A stretch of DNA of 64,000 bases from Aliivibrio wodanis (GTDB taxonomy: Bacteria; Pseudomonadota; Gammaproteobacteria; Enterobacterales; Vibrionaceae), in NCBI GenBank assembly GCA_000953695.1, contig LN554846.1, forward strand, positions 248,001 through 312,000, written 5' to 3'. Positions 47,423 to 57,865 of the stretch are shown piece after piece. Every line of letters begins with the position of its first letter. Position 1 is the first letter of the stretch. Made by a program: the position numbers and the translations under genes. The notes under the pieces are model-generated. The model was not told where the DNA came from. It did not search any database and worked only from the letters and a program-made list of their open reading frames with translations.

Positions 47423-47456
47423 ACAACATGGCTTAGATAGAGGTAAGCCATGTTGT
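47423..47456 (-). terminator. Strong hairpin downstream of cpxA
   Basis: ACAACATGGCTTA and TAAGCCATGTTGT are perfectly complementary (13 bp) around GATAGAGG, ten bases after the cpxA stop. There is no T-run on either strand, so it may be a 3' processing or stability element and not a standard terminator. Confidence 0.5.
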
Positions 47457-47465
47457 CAGAGGCTA

Positions 47466-48857
47466 TTATTTTTCGATAGGTAAAGTAATTGTCATACGTA
47501 ATCCACCAAGAGGACTTTTGCTCGCAATGATGGTTCCGCTGTGTTGCTGTATCGCACTTTCTGTAATCGCAAGCCCCAACCCCGTTCCGCCACTGCTTCT
47601 GTCTCGAGCGGTAGAAACGCGATAGAAAGGTTTGAAAATATCTTTTAATTCATCTTCAGGAACACCTTCGCCGTTGTCATCGACATGAATAATAAAATGT
47701 GCTGCTGTCTGCTCTAGATTTACAGTAATCACATCATTACCGTATTTAATGGCATTTCGAATCACATTTTCTACGGCGCTCATTAGTAGATTAGGATTAC
47801 CAAAGATAGGGGTTTCAATTAAGCCTGAATAGGTAAGTTCTTTATTCATGTGTTCAGCCTCAAATTTGGCGTCTTCTAAAATATCAAACCATAGTGAATA
47901 GGCGTCAGTTTTCTCTCGCTCTTGATGGCTGTTCACTTGGATCCGTGATAGTTCTAATAACTCAGATATCATCTGTTCAAGGCGTTCTGCTTCCATATCA
48001 ATACGAGATAATTCGGTACTTTCTCCTTGCTTACGAGTCGCCAGTGCGGTGGCCATTCTTAAACGAGTTAAGGGAGATCTGAGTTCATGAGAGATATCAG
48101 ATAACAAGCGCTGCTGGCCAGAGATCATGGTATTTAATGACCCCACCATTTGATTAAAGCTTTGACCTGTCTTTCTGAACTCCCTTGGTCCTTTCTCTAG
48201 TGCTTCATCTTTTTCAAATTGCCCTCTAGCAACCCGTTCAGCTGCTTTTTGTAATCGTCTAGCTGGCTGACTTAATGCCCAAGCAAGCCAAAGTAAAAAT
48301 GGGGTACTAACCAACATGGTGACTAAGAGAAGTTGTATTGGTTTATCTAAAATCCGAAGAATAAATGGTGGTGGTTTTTTCCAGTATCTTCCGACATACA
48401 TATAGACTTTTTCTTGAGCGATGATGATATCGAAAGGGCCAGCCATCATGGTTCGTCCATAAAGTTTTTGTTGTGGCAGCTCTGGGTCATCTGACAGAGT
48501 TAAAAAATTGAGTAGTGCTTTTTTTCGTCCTCGCAATTCTCTAGGCTTATCTAGGATCTCACCGGTAGGGGTTGTAAAAAAGAGAGCTAGATTTTCATCA
48601 TGATCATGAGCTTTATGGCTGATCTCTTTTAGTGTTGTTTTTAACCCTTCTCGCTCTGAGTATTTTCCTGTGATGTAAGCGGCAACTTCCGTCATTTTAT
48701 TTAGATGTTCTGTCGCAATGTTATGACGCGATCGTGGATCAAAATTGGGGCCAATAACGACCCCAATAAGCACCAATAAAAGGGTGAACCAAAAGATAGC
48801 AAAGATACGACCATACAGGCTTGAAACCAGAGGGAATTTTATTTTCTTGGTAAACAA
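47466..48857 (-). CDS. cpxA: Envelope-stress sensor kinase CpxA
   Basis: Inner-membrane histidine kinase that phosphorylates CpxR when envelope proteins misfold. Two membrane spans (about 14-35 and 165-195) flank the periplasmic sensor; HAMP follows, then H-box LSDISHELRSPLTRLRMA (His about 250), N-box NVIRNAIKYG and G-boxes DDNGEGVPED and GGTGLGLAI. 463 residues, standard. Three bases from cpxR. Confidence 0.95.
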   Translation of the reverse strand: MFTKKIKFPLVSSLYGRIFAIFWFTLLLVLIGVVIGPNFDPRSRHNIATEHLNKMTEVAAYITGKYSEREGLKTTLKEISHKAHDHDENLALFFTTPTGEILDKPRELRGRKKALLNFLTLSDDPELPQQKLYGRTMMAGPFDIIIAQEKVYMYVGRYWKKPPPFILRILDKPIQLLLVTMLVSTPFLLWLAWALSQPARRLQKAAERVARGQFEKDEALEKGPREFRKTGQSFNQMVGSLNTMISGQQRLLSDISHELRSPLTRLRMATALATRKQGESTELSRIDMEAERLEQMISELLELSRIQVNSHQEREKTDAYSLWFDILEDAKFEAEHMNKELTYSGLIETPIFGNPNLLMSAVENVIRNAIKYGNDVITVNLEQTAAHFIIHVDDNGEGVPEDELKDIFKPFYRVSTARDRSSGGTGLGLAITESAIQQHSGTIIASKSPLGGLRMTITLPIEK

Positions 48858-48860
48858 GGT

Positions 48861-49547
48861 TTATTCCTCTACAAATAAATAGCCGCGGCCACGTAAGGTT
48901 TTGATACGTGGTTTCCCTTCTGATAATGGAGGTAATTTTTTACGCAGGTTAGATACGTGCATATCAATCGCACGATCAAAAGGAGCAAGACGTTTACCTA
49001 ATACTTCTAGACTTAGCTCTTCTTTTGAAATGATCTCTCCTGGTTTTTGAATAAATTGCGACAGTAGGCCAAATTCTGTACCAGTTAAATCTAATAATTC
49101 ACCATGGCTATAGGCTTCTTGTTTACCGATAAATATTTCAATTCCCTGATATTTAATGCTATTGCTACTATTACTTTCTTTAGCTTTAGTTTGTGTTCGG
49201 CGTAAGATGGCACGAATACGAGCTAGCAATTCTCTATCACTGAATGGTTTTGGTAAATAATCATCTGCGCCAAGTTCTAAACCAATCACTCGATCAATCT
49301 CTTCGCCTTTTGCTGTCAGCATTAAAACTGGGATTTCATTGGTTTCACGCAGTTTTCGTAGCATGTCCATGCCATTCATTTTCGGCATCATGATATCAAG
49401 AAGGATAAGATCTAGATCATCGGTTACTGCAGCTAACCCCTCAAGACCATTGTTCGCTTCTACAACATTATATCCTTCTAAGCTTAGGATATCTTTGAGT
49501 AATGACGTTAGTTCAACATCATCATCAACTAATAAAATCTTTGCCAT
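48861..49547 (-). CDS. cpxR: Envelope-stress response regulator CpxR
   Basis: OmpR-type regulator: receiver with acidic DDD near 8-10, phospho-acceptor Asp in LILLDIMMP near 51 and Lys in YLPKPFSDREL; C-terminal winged helix with LDLTGTEFGLLSQF and the end KIKTLRGRGYLFV-like PRIKTLRGRGYLFVEE. It targets GTAAA-N5-GTAAA, and a perfect copy stands upstream between it and cpxP. Confidence 0.97.
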   Translation of the reverse strand: MAKILLVDDDVELTSLLKDILSLEGYNVVEANNGLEGLAAVTDDLDLILLDIMMPKMNGMDMLRKLRETNEIPVLMLTAKGEEIDRVIGLELGADDYLPKPFSDRELLARIRAILRRTQTKAKESNSSNSIKYQGIEIFIGKQEAYSHGELLDLTGTEFGLLSQFIQKPGEIISKEELSLEVLGKRLAPFDRAIDMHVSNLRKKLPPLSEGKPRIKTLRGRGYLFVEE

Positions 49548-49623
49548 TATTTTTTACCTACGTAATATTCTATAACTACAGTATCGCCAAATACCTCGGT
49601 GAATACCAACCTTGAAAATGACC

Positions 49624-49638
49624 TTTACGTTGCTTTAC
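49624..49638 (-). promoter_or_regulatory. Perfect CpxR box
   Basis: On the minus strand the sequence is GTAAA-GCAAC-GTAAA, an exact match to the CpxR consensus GTAAA-N5-GTAAA. It lies 77 bases from cpxR and 107 bases from cpxP, so it can serve autoregulation and cpxP induction together, as in E. coli. Confidence 0.88.
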
Positions 49639-49744
49639 GCTCAAAATACACTCATTTACTTTGGTTGGGCTATTCTTATGGCATACCAAGCAGCAACGAG
49701 CTGCTCTTGATGAAAAATGAATTTTCTGTAACGGAGATAACACA

Positions 49745-50236
49745 ATGAACATGATGAAAAAAATGGTTTTAGGCGCAGTAATCCTTCCTCTTTCTTTAGC
49801 GTCAGCATCGGTATTTGCTGCGGGTGGTAAGGATCATCATGGTGGCATGCGTGGTGAAGGCATGGAAGGCGGCAAGTGTATGATGAAGGCTAATAAAAAA
49901 GCATTCAAAGCTCTTGATTTAACGGATGCTCAAGAAGATAAGTTTGATGAAATGCGTGATGCTCGTAAAGCGGAGCATAAAGCTAAAAAAGGCCAAAAAC
50001 GTCAACCAACTGCTGAAATGAAAGCGGATCATGAAGCAATGCAAAACTTAATGTTAGCTGACAACTTTGATGAGCAAGCAGTGCGCGATTTAGCTGAAAA
50101 AATGTCAGAGCGTCAAATTGATCGTCGTGTTGAGATGATGAAAAAACGTCATGAAATGATGAATATCCTAACGCCTGAGCAAAAAGTAGAGTTTAAAGCG
50201 AATCAAGATAAATACATTGCAGATTGCGCTAAATAA
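49745..50236 (+). CDS. cpxP: CpxP/Spy-family periplasmic protein
   Basis: Periplasmic adaptor and inhibitor of CpxA. Signal peptide ends at ASVFA near residue 27; the mature part is helical, Met/Lys/His-rich, with two LTxxQ repeats (LTDAQEDKFDEMRDARKAEH and LTPEQKVEFKANQDKY). 163 residues. GGAGATAACAC precedes the ATG. Divergent from cpxRA with a CpxR box between. It may be called Spy-like, but position favours CpxP. Confidence 0.9.
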   Translation: MNMMKKMVLGAVILPLSLASASVFAAGGKDHHGGMRGEGMEGGKCMMKANKKAFKALDLTDAQEDKFDEMRDARKAEHKAKKGQKRQPTAEMKADHEAMQNLMLADNFDEQAVRDLAEKMSERQIDRRVEMMKKRHEMMNILTPEQKVEFKANQDKYIADCAK

Positions 50237-50262
50237 TCTTCAAAAAGTTTAATAAATTAAAG

Positions 50263-50297
50263 CGGGTCTTTATGAAAAATAAAGGCCCGTTTTTTCG
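50263..50297 (+). terminator. Terminator after cpxP
   Basis: CGGGTCTTTAT and ATAAAGGCCCG pair (11 bp with one G-U) around a GAAAA loop, followed by T6. Confidence 0.87.
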
Positions 50298-50396
50298 TTT
50301 ATACTTTTTTTGTTGTAAATATATTAACAAATGGAATAACGATCATTGGATTAAGGCTTTATACTAAGAGTTGATTTTTAGGTGAATGGAAAAGAA

Positions 50397-51302
50397 ATGA
50401 CTCAGAGATATGCCTCTTTAGTTACCACTGCTGCATGGCTTGCAACCATTGTTGCGACAATTTTAATGTTATTCAAATTAGGAACATGGTGGGTAACTGG
50501 CTCGGTAAGCTTACTGGCTTCATTGGTTGATTCTTTACTTGATATGGGCGCATCGATTACTAATTTATTGGTTGTTCGTTATGCTTTGCAACCGGCTGAT
50601 GAAGAACACAGTTTTGGGCATGGTAAAGCTGAATCTTTAGCTGCTTTAGCTCAGGCGATGTTTATTTCGGGATCGGCTTGTTTCTTATTATTGAATGGTG
50701 TTGAACGTTTCTTTCGTCCTCAAGATGTAGTTGCACCTGAACTGGGCGTTTACGTCAGTGGGTTTGCAATTGTTCTCACCTTTGGCCTTGTTATGTTTCA
50801 GCAATGGGTGGTTAAACAAACCGGAAGCCAAGCGATTGCCGCAGACTCATTACATTATAAAACCGATTTATTTATGAATGCCGCTATTATGTTAGCACTT
50901 GCGTTAAGCTGGTATGGATGGCATCAAGCAGATGCTATTTTTGCTTTAGTCATTGGCGTTTATATTTTAATTAGTGCCTTTAAGATGGCCTACGAAGCAA
51001 TTCAATTACTATTAGATAGGCAGCTACCAAAAGAAGAGTTAGAGCAGATTAGAGAAGCCTGTTGTCGAGTAGATGGAGTGCAAGGGATCCATGATTTACG
51101 AACTCGTCTTGCTGGACCTACGCGATTTATTCAGTTGCATTTAGAGCTGCCAGATCAAATGCCATTGGTTGAAGCGCATCGAATTGCTGACAAAGTAGAA
51201 GATGAGCTTTTAACAGTTTTCCCACATTCTGATATTATTATTCATCAAGACCCGCTTTCAGTTGTGCTAGACTCAGACAGAGAGCAAACTCAGTTCCAGT
51301 AA
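50397..51302 (+). CDS. fieF: Cation diffusion facilitator FieF (Fe2+/Zn2+ efflux)
   Basis: Six-span proton antiporter that expels Zn2+ or Fe2+. The metal-site motifs [20 protein letters not shown] (D-x3-D) and [15 protein letters not shown], and in span [14 protein letters not shown], are present; a cytoplasmic CDF C-terminal domain ([22 protein letters not shown]) follows. ATG 50397 with GGAAAAG upstream gives 301 residues; a GTG at 50382 is less likely. Same cpxP-fieF-pfkA order as E. coli. Confidence 0.95.
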   Translation: MTQRYASLVTTAAWLATIVATILMLFKLGTWWVTGSVSLLASLVDSLLDMGASITNLLVVRYALQPADEEHSFGHGKAESLAALAQAMFISGSACFLLLNGVERFFRPQDVVAPELGVYVSGFAIVLTFGLVMFQQWVVKQTGSQAIAADSLHYKTDLFMNAAIMLALALSWYGWHQADAIFALVIGVYILISAFKMAYEAIQLLLDRQLPKEELEQIREACCRVDGVQGIHDLRTRLAGPTRFIQLHLELPDQMPLVEAHRIADKVEDELLTVFPHSDIIIHQDPLSVVLDSDREQTQFQ

Positions 51303-51519
51303 GAATTAGTAGTATTATTAGCAATTATTGTTTTTTCGTAACAGAAAAATGAAATAGTCGTGATTGATTCTGATGTGAATCAACGAACTTTTTCAGTAAA
51401 ATGGTAATACTCTTACATAAGAAAAAAAATTACAGATTATTAATGGTGAGAAGATTAGGGAGTCTGCTTGCTGTATTAGAAATTGAAATTGAAATTCCCA
51501 ACCATATTAGAGGGTAACC

Positions 51520-52482
51520 ATGGTCAAGAAGATTGGTGTTTTAACAAGTGGTGGCGATGCGCCAGGTATGAATGCGGCAGTTCGTGGTGTTGTTCGTACA
51601 GCATTAACCGAAGGCCTAGAAGTATTTGGTATTCATGATGGCTACTTAGGTCTTGTTGAAGATCGTATCGAGAAGTTAGAGCGCCATAGCGTATCTGATA
51701 TGATCAACCGCGGTGGCACATTCTTAGGTTCAGCTCGTTTTCCTGAATTTAAAGAAGTCGCTGTTCGTGACAAAGCGATTGAAAACCTTAAGAAACACGA
51801 CATTGATGCGTTAATCGTTATCGGTGGTGATGGTTCTTACATGGGCGCTAAGAAGCTAACTGAAATGGGTTACCCATGTATCGGTCTTCCAGGTACGATC
51901 GATAATGATATCGCAGGTACTGATTACACTATCGGTTACTTAACGGCATTAAACACAGTTATTGATGCAATTGACCGTTTACGTGATACATCGTCTTCTC
52001 ACCAACGAATCTCGATTGTAGAAGTTATGGGCCGTCACTGTGGTGATCTAACATTAATGGCTGCAATTGCAGGTGGCTGTGAGTACGTAATTACTCCAGA
52101 GACTGGCTTAAACAAAGAAGCACTGATTCAGAATATTCAAGATGGTATTGCGAAAGGTAAGAAACACGCAATTATCGCGATTACTGAGTTAATGACAGAT
52201 ACAAACGCATTAGCAAAAGAGATCGAAGCTGAAACAGGTCGTGAGACTCGTGCTACGGTTCTTGGTCACATTCAGCGTGGCGGTCAACCTGGTGCATTTG
52301 ACCGTATCTTAGCCTCTCGTATGGGTAACTACGGCGTTAAACTGCTTGTTGAAGGTCATGGTGGTCGTTGTGTTGGTATTCAAAATGAACAGCTTGTTCA
52401 CCACGATATCATCGATGCAATCGAAAACATGCGTCGTCCTGAGAAGCTAGAACTTTATAAAGTAGCAGAAGAGTTATTCTAA
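51520..52482 (+). CDS. pfkA: 6-phosphofructokinase
   Basis: ATP-dependent phosphorylation of fructose-6-phosphate, the committed glycolytic step. [17 protein letters not shown] at the start, GGDGSYMGA, the catalytic [16 protein letters not shown], and [13 protein letters not shown] are standard PfkA features. 320 residues, as in E. coli. GAGGGTAACC precedes the ATG. A perfect terminator follows. Confidence 0.98.
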   Translation: MVKKIGVLTSGGDAPGMNAAVRGVVRTALTEGLEVFGIHDGYLGLVEDRIEKLERHSVSDMINRGGTFLGSARFPEFKEVAVRDKAIENLKKHDIDALIVIGGDGSYMGAKKLTEMGYPCIGLPGTIDNDIAGTDYTIGYLTALNTVIDAIDRLRDTSSSHQRISIVEVMGRHCGDLTLMAAIAGGCEYVITPETGLNKEALIQNIQDGIAKGKKHAIIAITELMTDTNALAKEIEAETGRETRATVLGHIQRGGQPGAFDRILASRMGNYGVKLLVEGHGGRCVGIQNEQLVHHDIIDAIENMRRPEKLELYKVAEELF

Positions 52483-52508
52483 TTTAGAATAGACCAATGC
52501 TATAAAAG

Positions 52509-52537
52509 AAAAACCGAAGTTTAGGCTTCGGTTTTTT
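52509..52537 (+). terminator. Terminator after pfkA
   Basis: AACCGAAG, loop TTTAGG and CTTCGGTT then T6. Convergent with epmB, whose stop is 50 bases further. Confidence 0.88.
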
Positions 52538-52586
52538 ATGCCTGAAATACAGGATCTATTTTAACGTATTATTCTAAGTGCCTGCT

Positions 52587-53609
52587 TTATTCTAAATATA
52601 AGTCGAGTGGGGTTTTGCTTTTTCTTCCTCCCACTTCTCGCGCTAAAGTAGGTACGAGATAGCCTGAAACGTTTTCTATCAACTCTCCGATCAATTGTTT
52701 CGCTTCTGTATCAGATACAAAGAAATGAGCAGCCCCTTGAACTTTATCTAATACATGAAGGTAATAAGGTAAGATACCTGCATCGAACAATGCCTCACTT
52801 AAATCAGTCAGAGCCTCTGTTGTATCATTAACGTCTTTAAGTAAGACACTTTGATTTAATAGAGTGACGTTTGACTGTTTTAACAGGGTCATTTTATTTG
52901 TTACCTCAGAATTAATTTCATTTGCATGGTTAATATGAGTAACCAAAATTACCTGAAGTCTTGTCTTTGCAAATAAATTGCATAATGTATTAGTAATACG
53001 CTTGGGTATTACGACAGGTAGACGAGAATGAATACGTAGCCGTTTAATATGTGAAATGGCTTCAATTTGTTCTATTAACCATTCAATTTCGTGATCTTTT
53101 GCCATTAATGGATCACCCCCAGAAAGAATTACTTCATTCAGTTCTGGATGCTCAGCAATATAATCAATGGATTTTTGCCAAACCGATTTACTGCCTTTGT
53201 TGTCTTGATAGGGGAAGTGACGACGGAAACAATAACGACAATTTACAGCGCAGCCTCCTTTCAATATTAGCAAAACACGGTTTTTGTATTTATGCAGTAA
53301 TCCAGGCTGTTCGTTGTCTTGCTCATCGAGAGGATCGTTCGAATATCCGTCATGTACTTCGAATTCTTGATCTAAAGGCAATACTTGACGTAATAAAGGA
53401 TCAAAAGGGTTGCCAAACTCCATTCGATCGACAAAACTTGTCGGCACACGTAACGCAAATAACTTTTTCGCTTCTAATCCTTTCTCCCACGGAGAGCTAT
53501 CAATCCCTAGAGTTGAAAGCAGTTGATGAGGATCTGAGATCGCATTTGAGATCTCTTTGAGCCAGTTTTGCTCAACAGGAGCGTCATTTCGGGTTATTAT
53601 GTGTGACAT
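52587..53609 (-). CDS. epmB: EF-P beta-lysylation protein (lysine 2,3-aminomutase) EpmB
   Basis: Radical-SAM enzyme that turns (S)-alpha-lysine into (R)-beta-lysine for attachment to EF-P by EpmA. The [4Fe-4S] motif CAVNCRYCF lies near residue 121; EVILSGGDPLMAKD and RIHSRLPVVIPKRI follow. 340 residues, standard. Divergent from efp, 32 bases apart, so the substrate protein and its modifying enzyme share a control region. Confidence 0.96.
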   Translation of the reverse strand: MSHIITRNDAPVEQNWLKEISNAISDPHQLLSTLGIDSSPWEKGLEAKKLFALRVPTSFVDRMEFGNPFDPLLRQVLPLDQEFEVHDGYSNDPLDEQDNEQPGLLHKYKNRVLLILKGGCAVNCRYCFRRHFPYQDNKGSKSVWQKSIDYIAEHPELNEVILSGGDPLMAKDHEIEWLIEQIEAISHIKRLRIHSRLPVVIPKRITNTLCNLFAKTRLQVILVTHINHANEINSEVTNKMTLLKQSNVTLLNQSVLLKDVNDTTEALTDLSEALFDAGILPYYLHVLDKVQGAAHFFVSDTEAKQLIGELIENVSGYLVPTLAREVGGRKSKTPLDLYLE

Positions 53610-53641
53610 TATTTATAACTCAACGATGTTAAGAGGAAATC

Positions 53642-54208
53642 ATGGCGTCAGTAAGTACCAATGAATTCAAAGGCGGTTTGAAATTTATGTTTGATAACGA
53701 GCCATGCTCAATTATCGACAATGAATATGTTAAACCTGGTAAAGGCCAAGCATTCAACCGTGTAAAACTTCGCAAATTGCTTTCTGGTAAAACACTAGAA
53801 AAAACATTTAAATCAGGTGAAAGCTTTGAGCTTGCTGATGTTGTCGATGTAGAACTTGACTACTTGTACAATGATGGCGAATTCTTCCATTTCATGAACA
53901 GCGTAAGCTTTGAGCAAATCGCTGCTGATGTTAAATCGGTTGGTGACACGGCTAAATGGTTAATAGAAAACAACACTTGTACAGTTACTCTTTGGAATGA
54001 TAATCCAATTACAGTGACACCGCCAAACTTTGTTGAGATTGAAGTGACTGAAACAGACCCAGGTCTGAAAGGTGATACTCAAGGTACTGGTGGTAAACCA
54101 GCAACATTAGCAACAGGCGCTGTTGTTCGTGTTCCACTATTCATCGCTATCGGTGAAGTAGTGAAAGTAGACACTCGTACGGGTGAATACGTAGGTCGTG
54201 TTAAGTAA
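53642..54208 (+). CDS. efp: Translation elongation factor P
   Basis: Relieves ribosome stalling at polyproline stretches. The modified Lys34 is in [11 protein letters not shown]; the three-domain architecture ends with [18 protein letters not shown]. 188 residues, as in E. coli. AAGAGGAAATC precedes the ATG. Both modifying enzymes, epmB and epmA, lie within 5 kb; epmC was not seen in the window. Confidence 0.98.
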   Translation: MASVSTNEFKGGLKFMFDNEPCSIIDNEYVKPGKGQAFNRVKLRKLLSGKTLEKTFKSGESFELADVVDVELDYLYNDGEFFHFMNSVSFEQIAADVKSVGDTAKWLIENNTCTVTLWNDNPITVTPPNFVEIEVTETDPGLKGDTQGTGGKPATLATGAVVRVPLFIAIGEVVKVDTRTGEYVGRVK

Positions 54209-54240
54209 TATCAATTATTATTGATATTTACACGTCAAAG

Positions 54241-54266
54241 AAAAGGTCACTTCGGTGGCCTTTTTT
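54241..54266 (+). terminator. Terminator after efp with TTCG tetraloop
   Basis: AAGGTCAC-TTCG-GTGGCCTT, then T6. The UUCG loop makes this an especially stable hairpin. Confidence 0.9.
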
Positions 54267-54291
54267 ATTAGGTTATTTATATTGTAGATAC

Positions 54292-54323
54292 AAAAAAGGT
54301 TGGCATCATAGCCAACCTTTTTT
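54292..54323 (-). terminator. Terminator after frdD
   Basis: AAAAAAGGTTGGC, loop ATCATA and GCCAACCTTTTTT, perfect and symmetrical, so active for frdD transcripts and as a backup for efp. Confidence 0.9.
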
Positions 54324-54340
54324 ATTGCTTCAGCTTTAGA

Positions 54341-54703
54341 TTAGATCATAAAAATGAATACAACAGAAAGAGCAGTAAAGATTGCAGCTGTTGTGTAACA
54401 AGCAATTTTACCAGCTGTTCCGATGTGGAATTTTAGGTCGTGCATGCCGTGATGTAGGCGGTGCATTGCATGCCACATTGGCATTGAGATTGAACCAATT
54501 ACAAATAATGCCCCAATGATGCTAGTCACAAAACCAGCAACACGTAGGTAGTTCATTGATTCAGGACCAATCACACCTAGTGGAACTAAAATACCAAGAA
54601 CTAAGATAGTTACAGGTGTTAGCATTGCAAACCAAGTACCACCGGCACCGAATAAGCCCCACCATACTGGTTCGTCAGAACGCTTTGGATTAAGATTTAC
54701 CAC
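54341..54703 (-). CDS. frdD: Fumarate reductase membrane subunit D
   Basis: One of two membrane anchors that link fumarate reductase to menaquinol. 120 residues from GTG 54703, preceded by GGAGAATAATT; three spans ([64 protein letters not shown], each within the limit of a helix) and [13 protein letters not shown] at the start. A further upstream start would add a Cys-rich run unlike the family. 11 bases after frdC. Confidence 0.93.
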   Translation of the reverse strand: MVNLNPKRSDEPVWWGLFGAGGTWFAMLTPVTILVLGILVPLGVIGPESMNYLRVAGFVTSIIGALFVIGSISMPMWHAMHRLHHGMHDLKFHIGTAGKIACYTTAAIFTALSVVFIFMI

Positions 54704-54714
54704 AATTATTCTCC

Positions 54715-55098
54715 TTAAACGATAACCAGTACAAGTAATGTGATTGCAGCAACAGCTGCCCACTGTGCAAGAACAACGACTTTCTTATCTAGTGTTTTAC
54801 CACTGATACGAATAGGCATTACTTGCGGCATCATGCTAAAGAAAGTTTGAGCATGGAATAAGCTACCCGCTAAAGCAACAATGTTCAAAGCAACCACAAT
54901 AGGGTTTGCCATGAAATCTAACCAAGAAGCCCAAGCTAGTGGACCTTTCACTAAACTACCTAGACCAACAAGCAGACAAATAGTAAAGAAAATTAACGGT
55001 AGAATGGTTGCTTCACGAACCATGTAAAAACGGTAGAAAGGGTGATCTTTCCACCAAGTACGTGTCATTTCACGAACGTAAGGTTTACGGTTGCTCAT
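54715..55098 (-). CDS. frdC: Fumarate reductase membrane subunit C
   Basis: Second quinone-binding anchor subunit. 127 residues; [26 protein letters not shown] is the family start, with Glu and Trp residues near the quinone site; three membrane spans follow ([59 protein letters not shown]). Two bases after frdB, so translationally linked. Confidence 0.95.
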   Translation of the reverse strand: MSNRKPYVREMTRTWWKDHPFYRFYMVREATILPLIFFTICLLVGLGSLVKGPLAWASWLDFMANPIVVALNIVALAGSLFHAQTFFSMMPQVMPIRISGKTLDKKVVVLAQWAAVAAITLLVLVIV

Positions 55099-55100
55099 CC

Positions 55101-55844
55101 TTATGCCTCCTGTGGTTTAAGCATTGCGATAACAAAGTCTTGAGACGATGCGATCTTACCTTGGTTAACTGCTGCTGCAGGGTCAACGTGTTTTGGACAT
55201 ACTTCAGAACAGTAACCAACAAACGTACAGCCCCATGCGCCATTGTCGCCATTGATAAGCTTCATACGTTCAGCAGAACCATTATCACGACTATCAAGGT
55301 TGTAACGGTGTGCAAGAGTTAGTGCTGCAGGACCGATAAATTCAGGGTTTAGGCCGAATTGAGGACAGGCTGCGTAACATAGACCACAGTTGATACAACC
55401 AGCGAACTGTTTGTATTTAGCCATTTGCTCTGGAGTTTGGGTGTTAGGGCCTTGCTCTGGAGTGCGATCGTTACCAAGAATGTAAGGTTTGATTGCTTCT
55501 AAACGCTCGATGAATGGCGTCATATCAACAATTAAATCTTTCTCGATAGGGAAGTTCGCTAATGGTTCCAGTGTTAAGCCATTTGGGTAATCACGTAAGA
55601 ATGCTTTACATGCAAGCTTTGGTACGTTGTTTACCATCATGCCACAAGAACCACAGATCGCCATACGACAAGACCAACGGTAAGATAGGTTTTTGTCTAG
55701 GTTATCTTTAATGTAACCAATTGCATCAAGTACAGAGGTTGTATCATCACAAGGTACGTCAAATGCTTGTAGATAAGGTTTCTCATCTACCATTGGGTCG
55801 TAACGCATAATGTTTACTTTTTGGACTCTATTGCCAGCTGTCAT
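55101..55844 (-). CDS. frdB: Fumarate reductase iron-sulfur subunit
   Basis: Carries electrons from menaquinol to FrdA via three clusters: [2Fe-2S] in [12 protein letters not shown], [4Fe-4S] in [12 protein letters not shown] and [3Fe-4S] with [11 protein letters not shown]. 247 residues, standard. Its ATG overlaps the frdA stop by one base (TAATG on the minus strand). Confidence 0.97.
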   Translation of the reverse strand: MTAGNRVQKVNIMRYDPMVDEKPYLQAFDVPCDDTTSVLDAIGYIKDNLDKNLSYRWSCRMAICGSCGMMVNNVPKLACKAFLRDYPNGLTLEPLANFPIEKDLIVDMTPFIERLEAIKPYILGNDRTPEQGPNTQTPEQMAKYKQFAGCINCGLCYAACPQFGLNPEFIGPAALTLAHRYNLDSRDNGSAERMKLINGDNGAWGCTFVGYCSEVCPKHVDPAAAVNQGKIASSQDFVIAMLKPQEA

Positions 55845-57655
55845 TATGCTTTCTCCTCTGCGTTTTTCGCCGCTTCAGCTTCTGCCGCTGCTGCTTTTTC
55901 TGCCGCTTCACCATATAGGCGAGCTTTTGGTTGAGATTTAGTGATGGTTACATCGCTGTATTTAATCGTCGGTGCTGCATCTTTGTTGTAGTACGCTAAT
56001 GAGTGTTTTAGGAAGTTCACATCATCACGTTCAGTACAACCTTCATCTAGACGTTGGTGTGCACCACGAGACTCTTTACGCAGAATTGCAGAATGAGCCA
56101 TTGTTTCAGCGACTTCAAGACCGTAACCAATTTCGATAGCGTACAATAGGTCTGTGTTGAACACTTTACCTTTGTCTTTGATGCTGATGTTTTTGTAGCG
56201 TTTTTTCAGCTCAGCCAGTTTATCAACCGTATCTTGCATCTCGTGCTCTTTACGGTAAATACCACAGCCAGCTTCCATTGAGTGACCCATTTCAGTACGG
56301 ATGTCAGCCCAGTTTTCATCGCCTTCTTGAGCTAGTAGTGCATCAATACGACCTTGAACTTCTTCAATCTGTGTTTGGATAGCGTTGTCATTCCAAACTG
56401 TGAATTCAGCGGCACGTTCAGCGGCTTTTTCACCTGCAAGGCGACCAAATACAACTAACTCAGCAAGTGAGTTTGAACCTAGACGATTTGCACCGTGAAG
56501 ACCAACAGAAGAACATTCACCAACAGCAAATAGACCTTTGATGTTTGTTTCGTTGTTCTTGTCTGTTTCAATACCACCCATGGTGTAGTGAACCGTTGGA
56601 CGAATTGGAATTGGCTCTTTTGCAGGGTCAACGTTAACGTAGGCTTTTGATAGCTCACAGATAAACGGTAGACGTTCATTTAGGTACTCTTCACCTAGGT
56701 GACGAAGATCCAAATGCACTACATCACCAAGAGGGTGCTTGATAGTGTTGCCTTTTTGCTGCTCATGCCAGAACGCTTGAGAAACTTTGTCACGAGGACC
56801 TAGTTCCATGTATTTGTTCTTTGGCTCACCGATAGGAGTTTCTGGACCCATACCGTAATCTTGTAGGTAACGGTAACCATTTTTATTTACCATGATACCG
56901 CCTTCACCACGACAACCTTCAGTCATCAAGATGCCAGTACCTGGTAAACCTGTTGGGTGATATTGTACGAATTCCATATCACGCAGAGGTACACCGTGAC
57001 GGAATGCCATTGCCATACCATCACCAGTAACGATACCGCCATTGGTATTACAGTGGTAAACACGACCTGCGCCACCCGTTGCAAGTACAACTGATTTTGC
57101 TTTAATACAGATAAGTTCGCCTTCAGCCATATGAATAGCAATCAGACCTTGAACTTGACCATCTTCAACTAAAATATCAACAACAAAATACTCGTCGTAA
57201 CGATTGATTTGAGGGTACTTCATTGAAGTTTGGAATAGAGTATGAAGCATGTGGAAGCCCGTTTTATCGGCAGCAAACCACGTACGTTCAACTTTCATAC
57301 CACCAAAACGGCGAACATTCACTTCGCCATTTTCTTTACGGCTCCAAGGACAACCCCACTGTTCTAGTTGGGTCATCTCGCGGTATGCATTTTTTACAAA
57401 GTATTCAACAACATCCTGTTCACACAGCCAATCACCACCGCCAACAGTATCGTTGAAGTGATTGTCTAGTGTATCTTCTTCCTTGGTCACGGCAGCGGAA
57501 CCACCTTCTGCAGCCACTGTATGTGAACGCATTGGGTAAACTTTTGAGATTAGAGCAATTTCTAGCTCTGGGTTAGCTTCTGCAGCTGCAATGGCTGTAC
57601 GTAGGCCTGCACCGCCCGCGCCGATTACTGCGATATCTGTGGTTATAGTTTTCAC
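55844..57655 (-). CDS. frdA: Fumarate reductase flavoprotein subunit
   Basis: Reduces fumarate to succinate in anaerobic respiration. FAD-binding [17 protein letters not shown], the flavin-linked His in [13 protein letters not shown], active-site [10 protein letters not shown] and [17 protein letters not shown] are all present. GTG 57655 with GGAGGATAACT immediately upstream gives 603 residues. The C-terminus has an Ala/Glu-rich tail ([20 protein letters not shown]) longer than in enterics and probably flexible. FNR-like boxes lie upstream. Confidence 0.97.
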   Translation of the reverse strand: MKTITTDIAVIGAGGAGLRTAIAAAEANPELEIALISKVYPMRSHTVAAEGGSAAVTKEEDTLDNHFNDTVGGGDWLCEQDVVEYFVKNAYREMTQLEQWGCPWSRKENGEVNVRRFGGMKVERTWFAADKTGFHMLHTLFQTSMKYPQINRYDEYFVVDILVEDGQVQGLIAIHMAEGELICIKAKSVVLATGGAGRVYHCNTNGGIVTGDGMAMAFRHGVPLRDMEFVQYHPTGLPGTGILMTEGCRGEGGIMVNKNGYRYLQDYGMGPETPIGEPKNKYMELGPRDKVSQAFWHEQQKGNTIKHPLGDVVHLDLRHLGEEYLNERLPFICELSKAYVNVDPAKEPIPIRPTVHYTMGGIETDKNNETNIKGLFAVGECSSVGLHGANRLGSNSLAELVVFGRLAGEKAAERAAEFTVWNDNAIQTQIEEVQGRIDALLAQEGDENWADIRTEMGHSMEAGCGIYRKEHEMQDTVDKLAELKKRYKNISIKDKGKVFNTDLLYAIEIGYGLEVAETMAHSAILRKESRGAHQRLDEGCTERDDVNFLKHSLAYYNKDAAPTIKYSDVTITKSQPKARLYGEAAEKAAAAEAEAAKNAEEKA

Positions 57656-57777
57656 AGTTATCCTCCGGGATAAAAGATAAAAAATTAAACTAATCACTTA
57701 ATTGTGACTAATTATGAGAATCTAGCCTGCTCATATGACAAAAAAGAGCAAATAGTAACTGAAAAATTCTGTTACCT

Positions 57778-57818
57778 ATTCTATGTGAGCTTTTGTAATA
57801 AAAATTGATATGGATAAA
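57778..57818 (-). promoter_or_regulatory. frdA promoter with class II FNR box
   Basis: On the minus strand TTTATCCATATCAA (57805-57818) matches the FNR consensus TTGAT-N4-ATCAA at 9 of 10 fixed positions. TAGAAT (57778-57783) stands where a -10 should be: a start near 57771 puts the box centre at about -41. FNR control of frd is established in E. coli. Confidence 0.72.
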
Positions 57819-57865
57819 GTTTTGTAGAGCAAGTACCACTAATGGGGCAGTTTATTGCGGATAGT

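Noticed and set aside
53051-53560. 169-codon plus-strand frame antisense to epmB
   Set aside because: Shadow frame over a complete radical-SAM gene.
54704-54763. N-terminal extension of FrdD (Cys-rich)
   Set aside because: Overlaps frdC in another frame; the GTG at 54703 has a good ribosome-binding site and matches family length.
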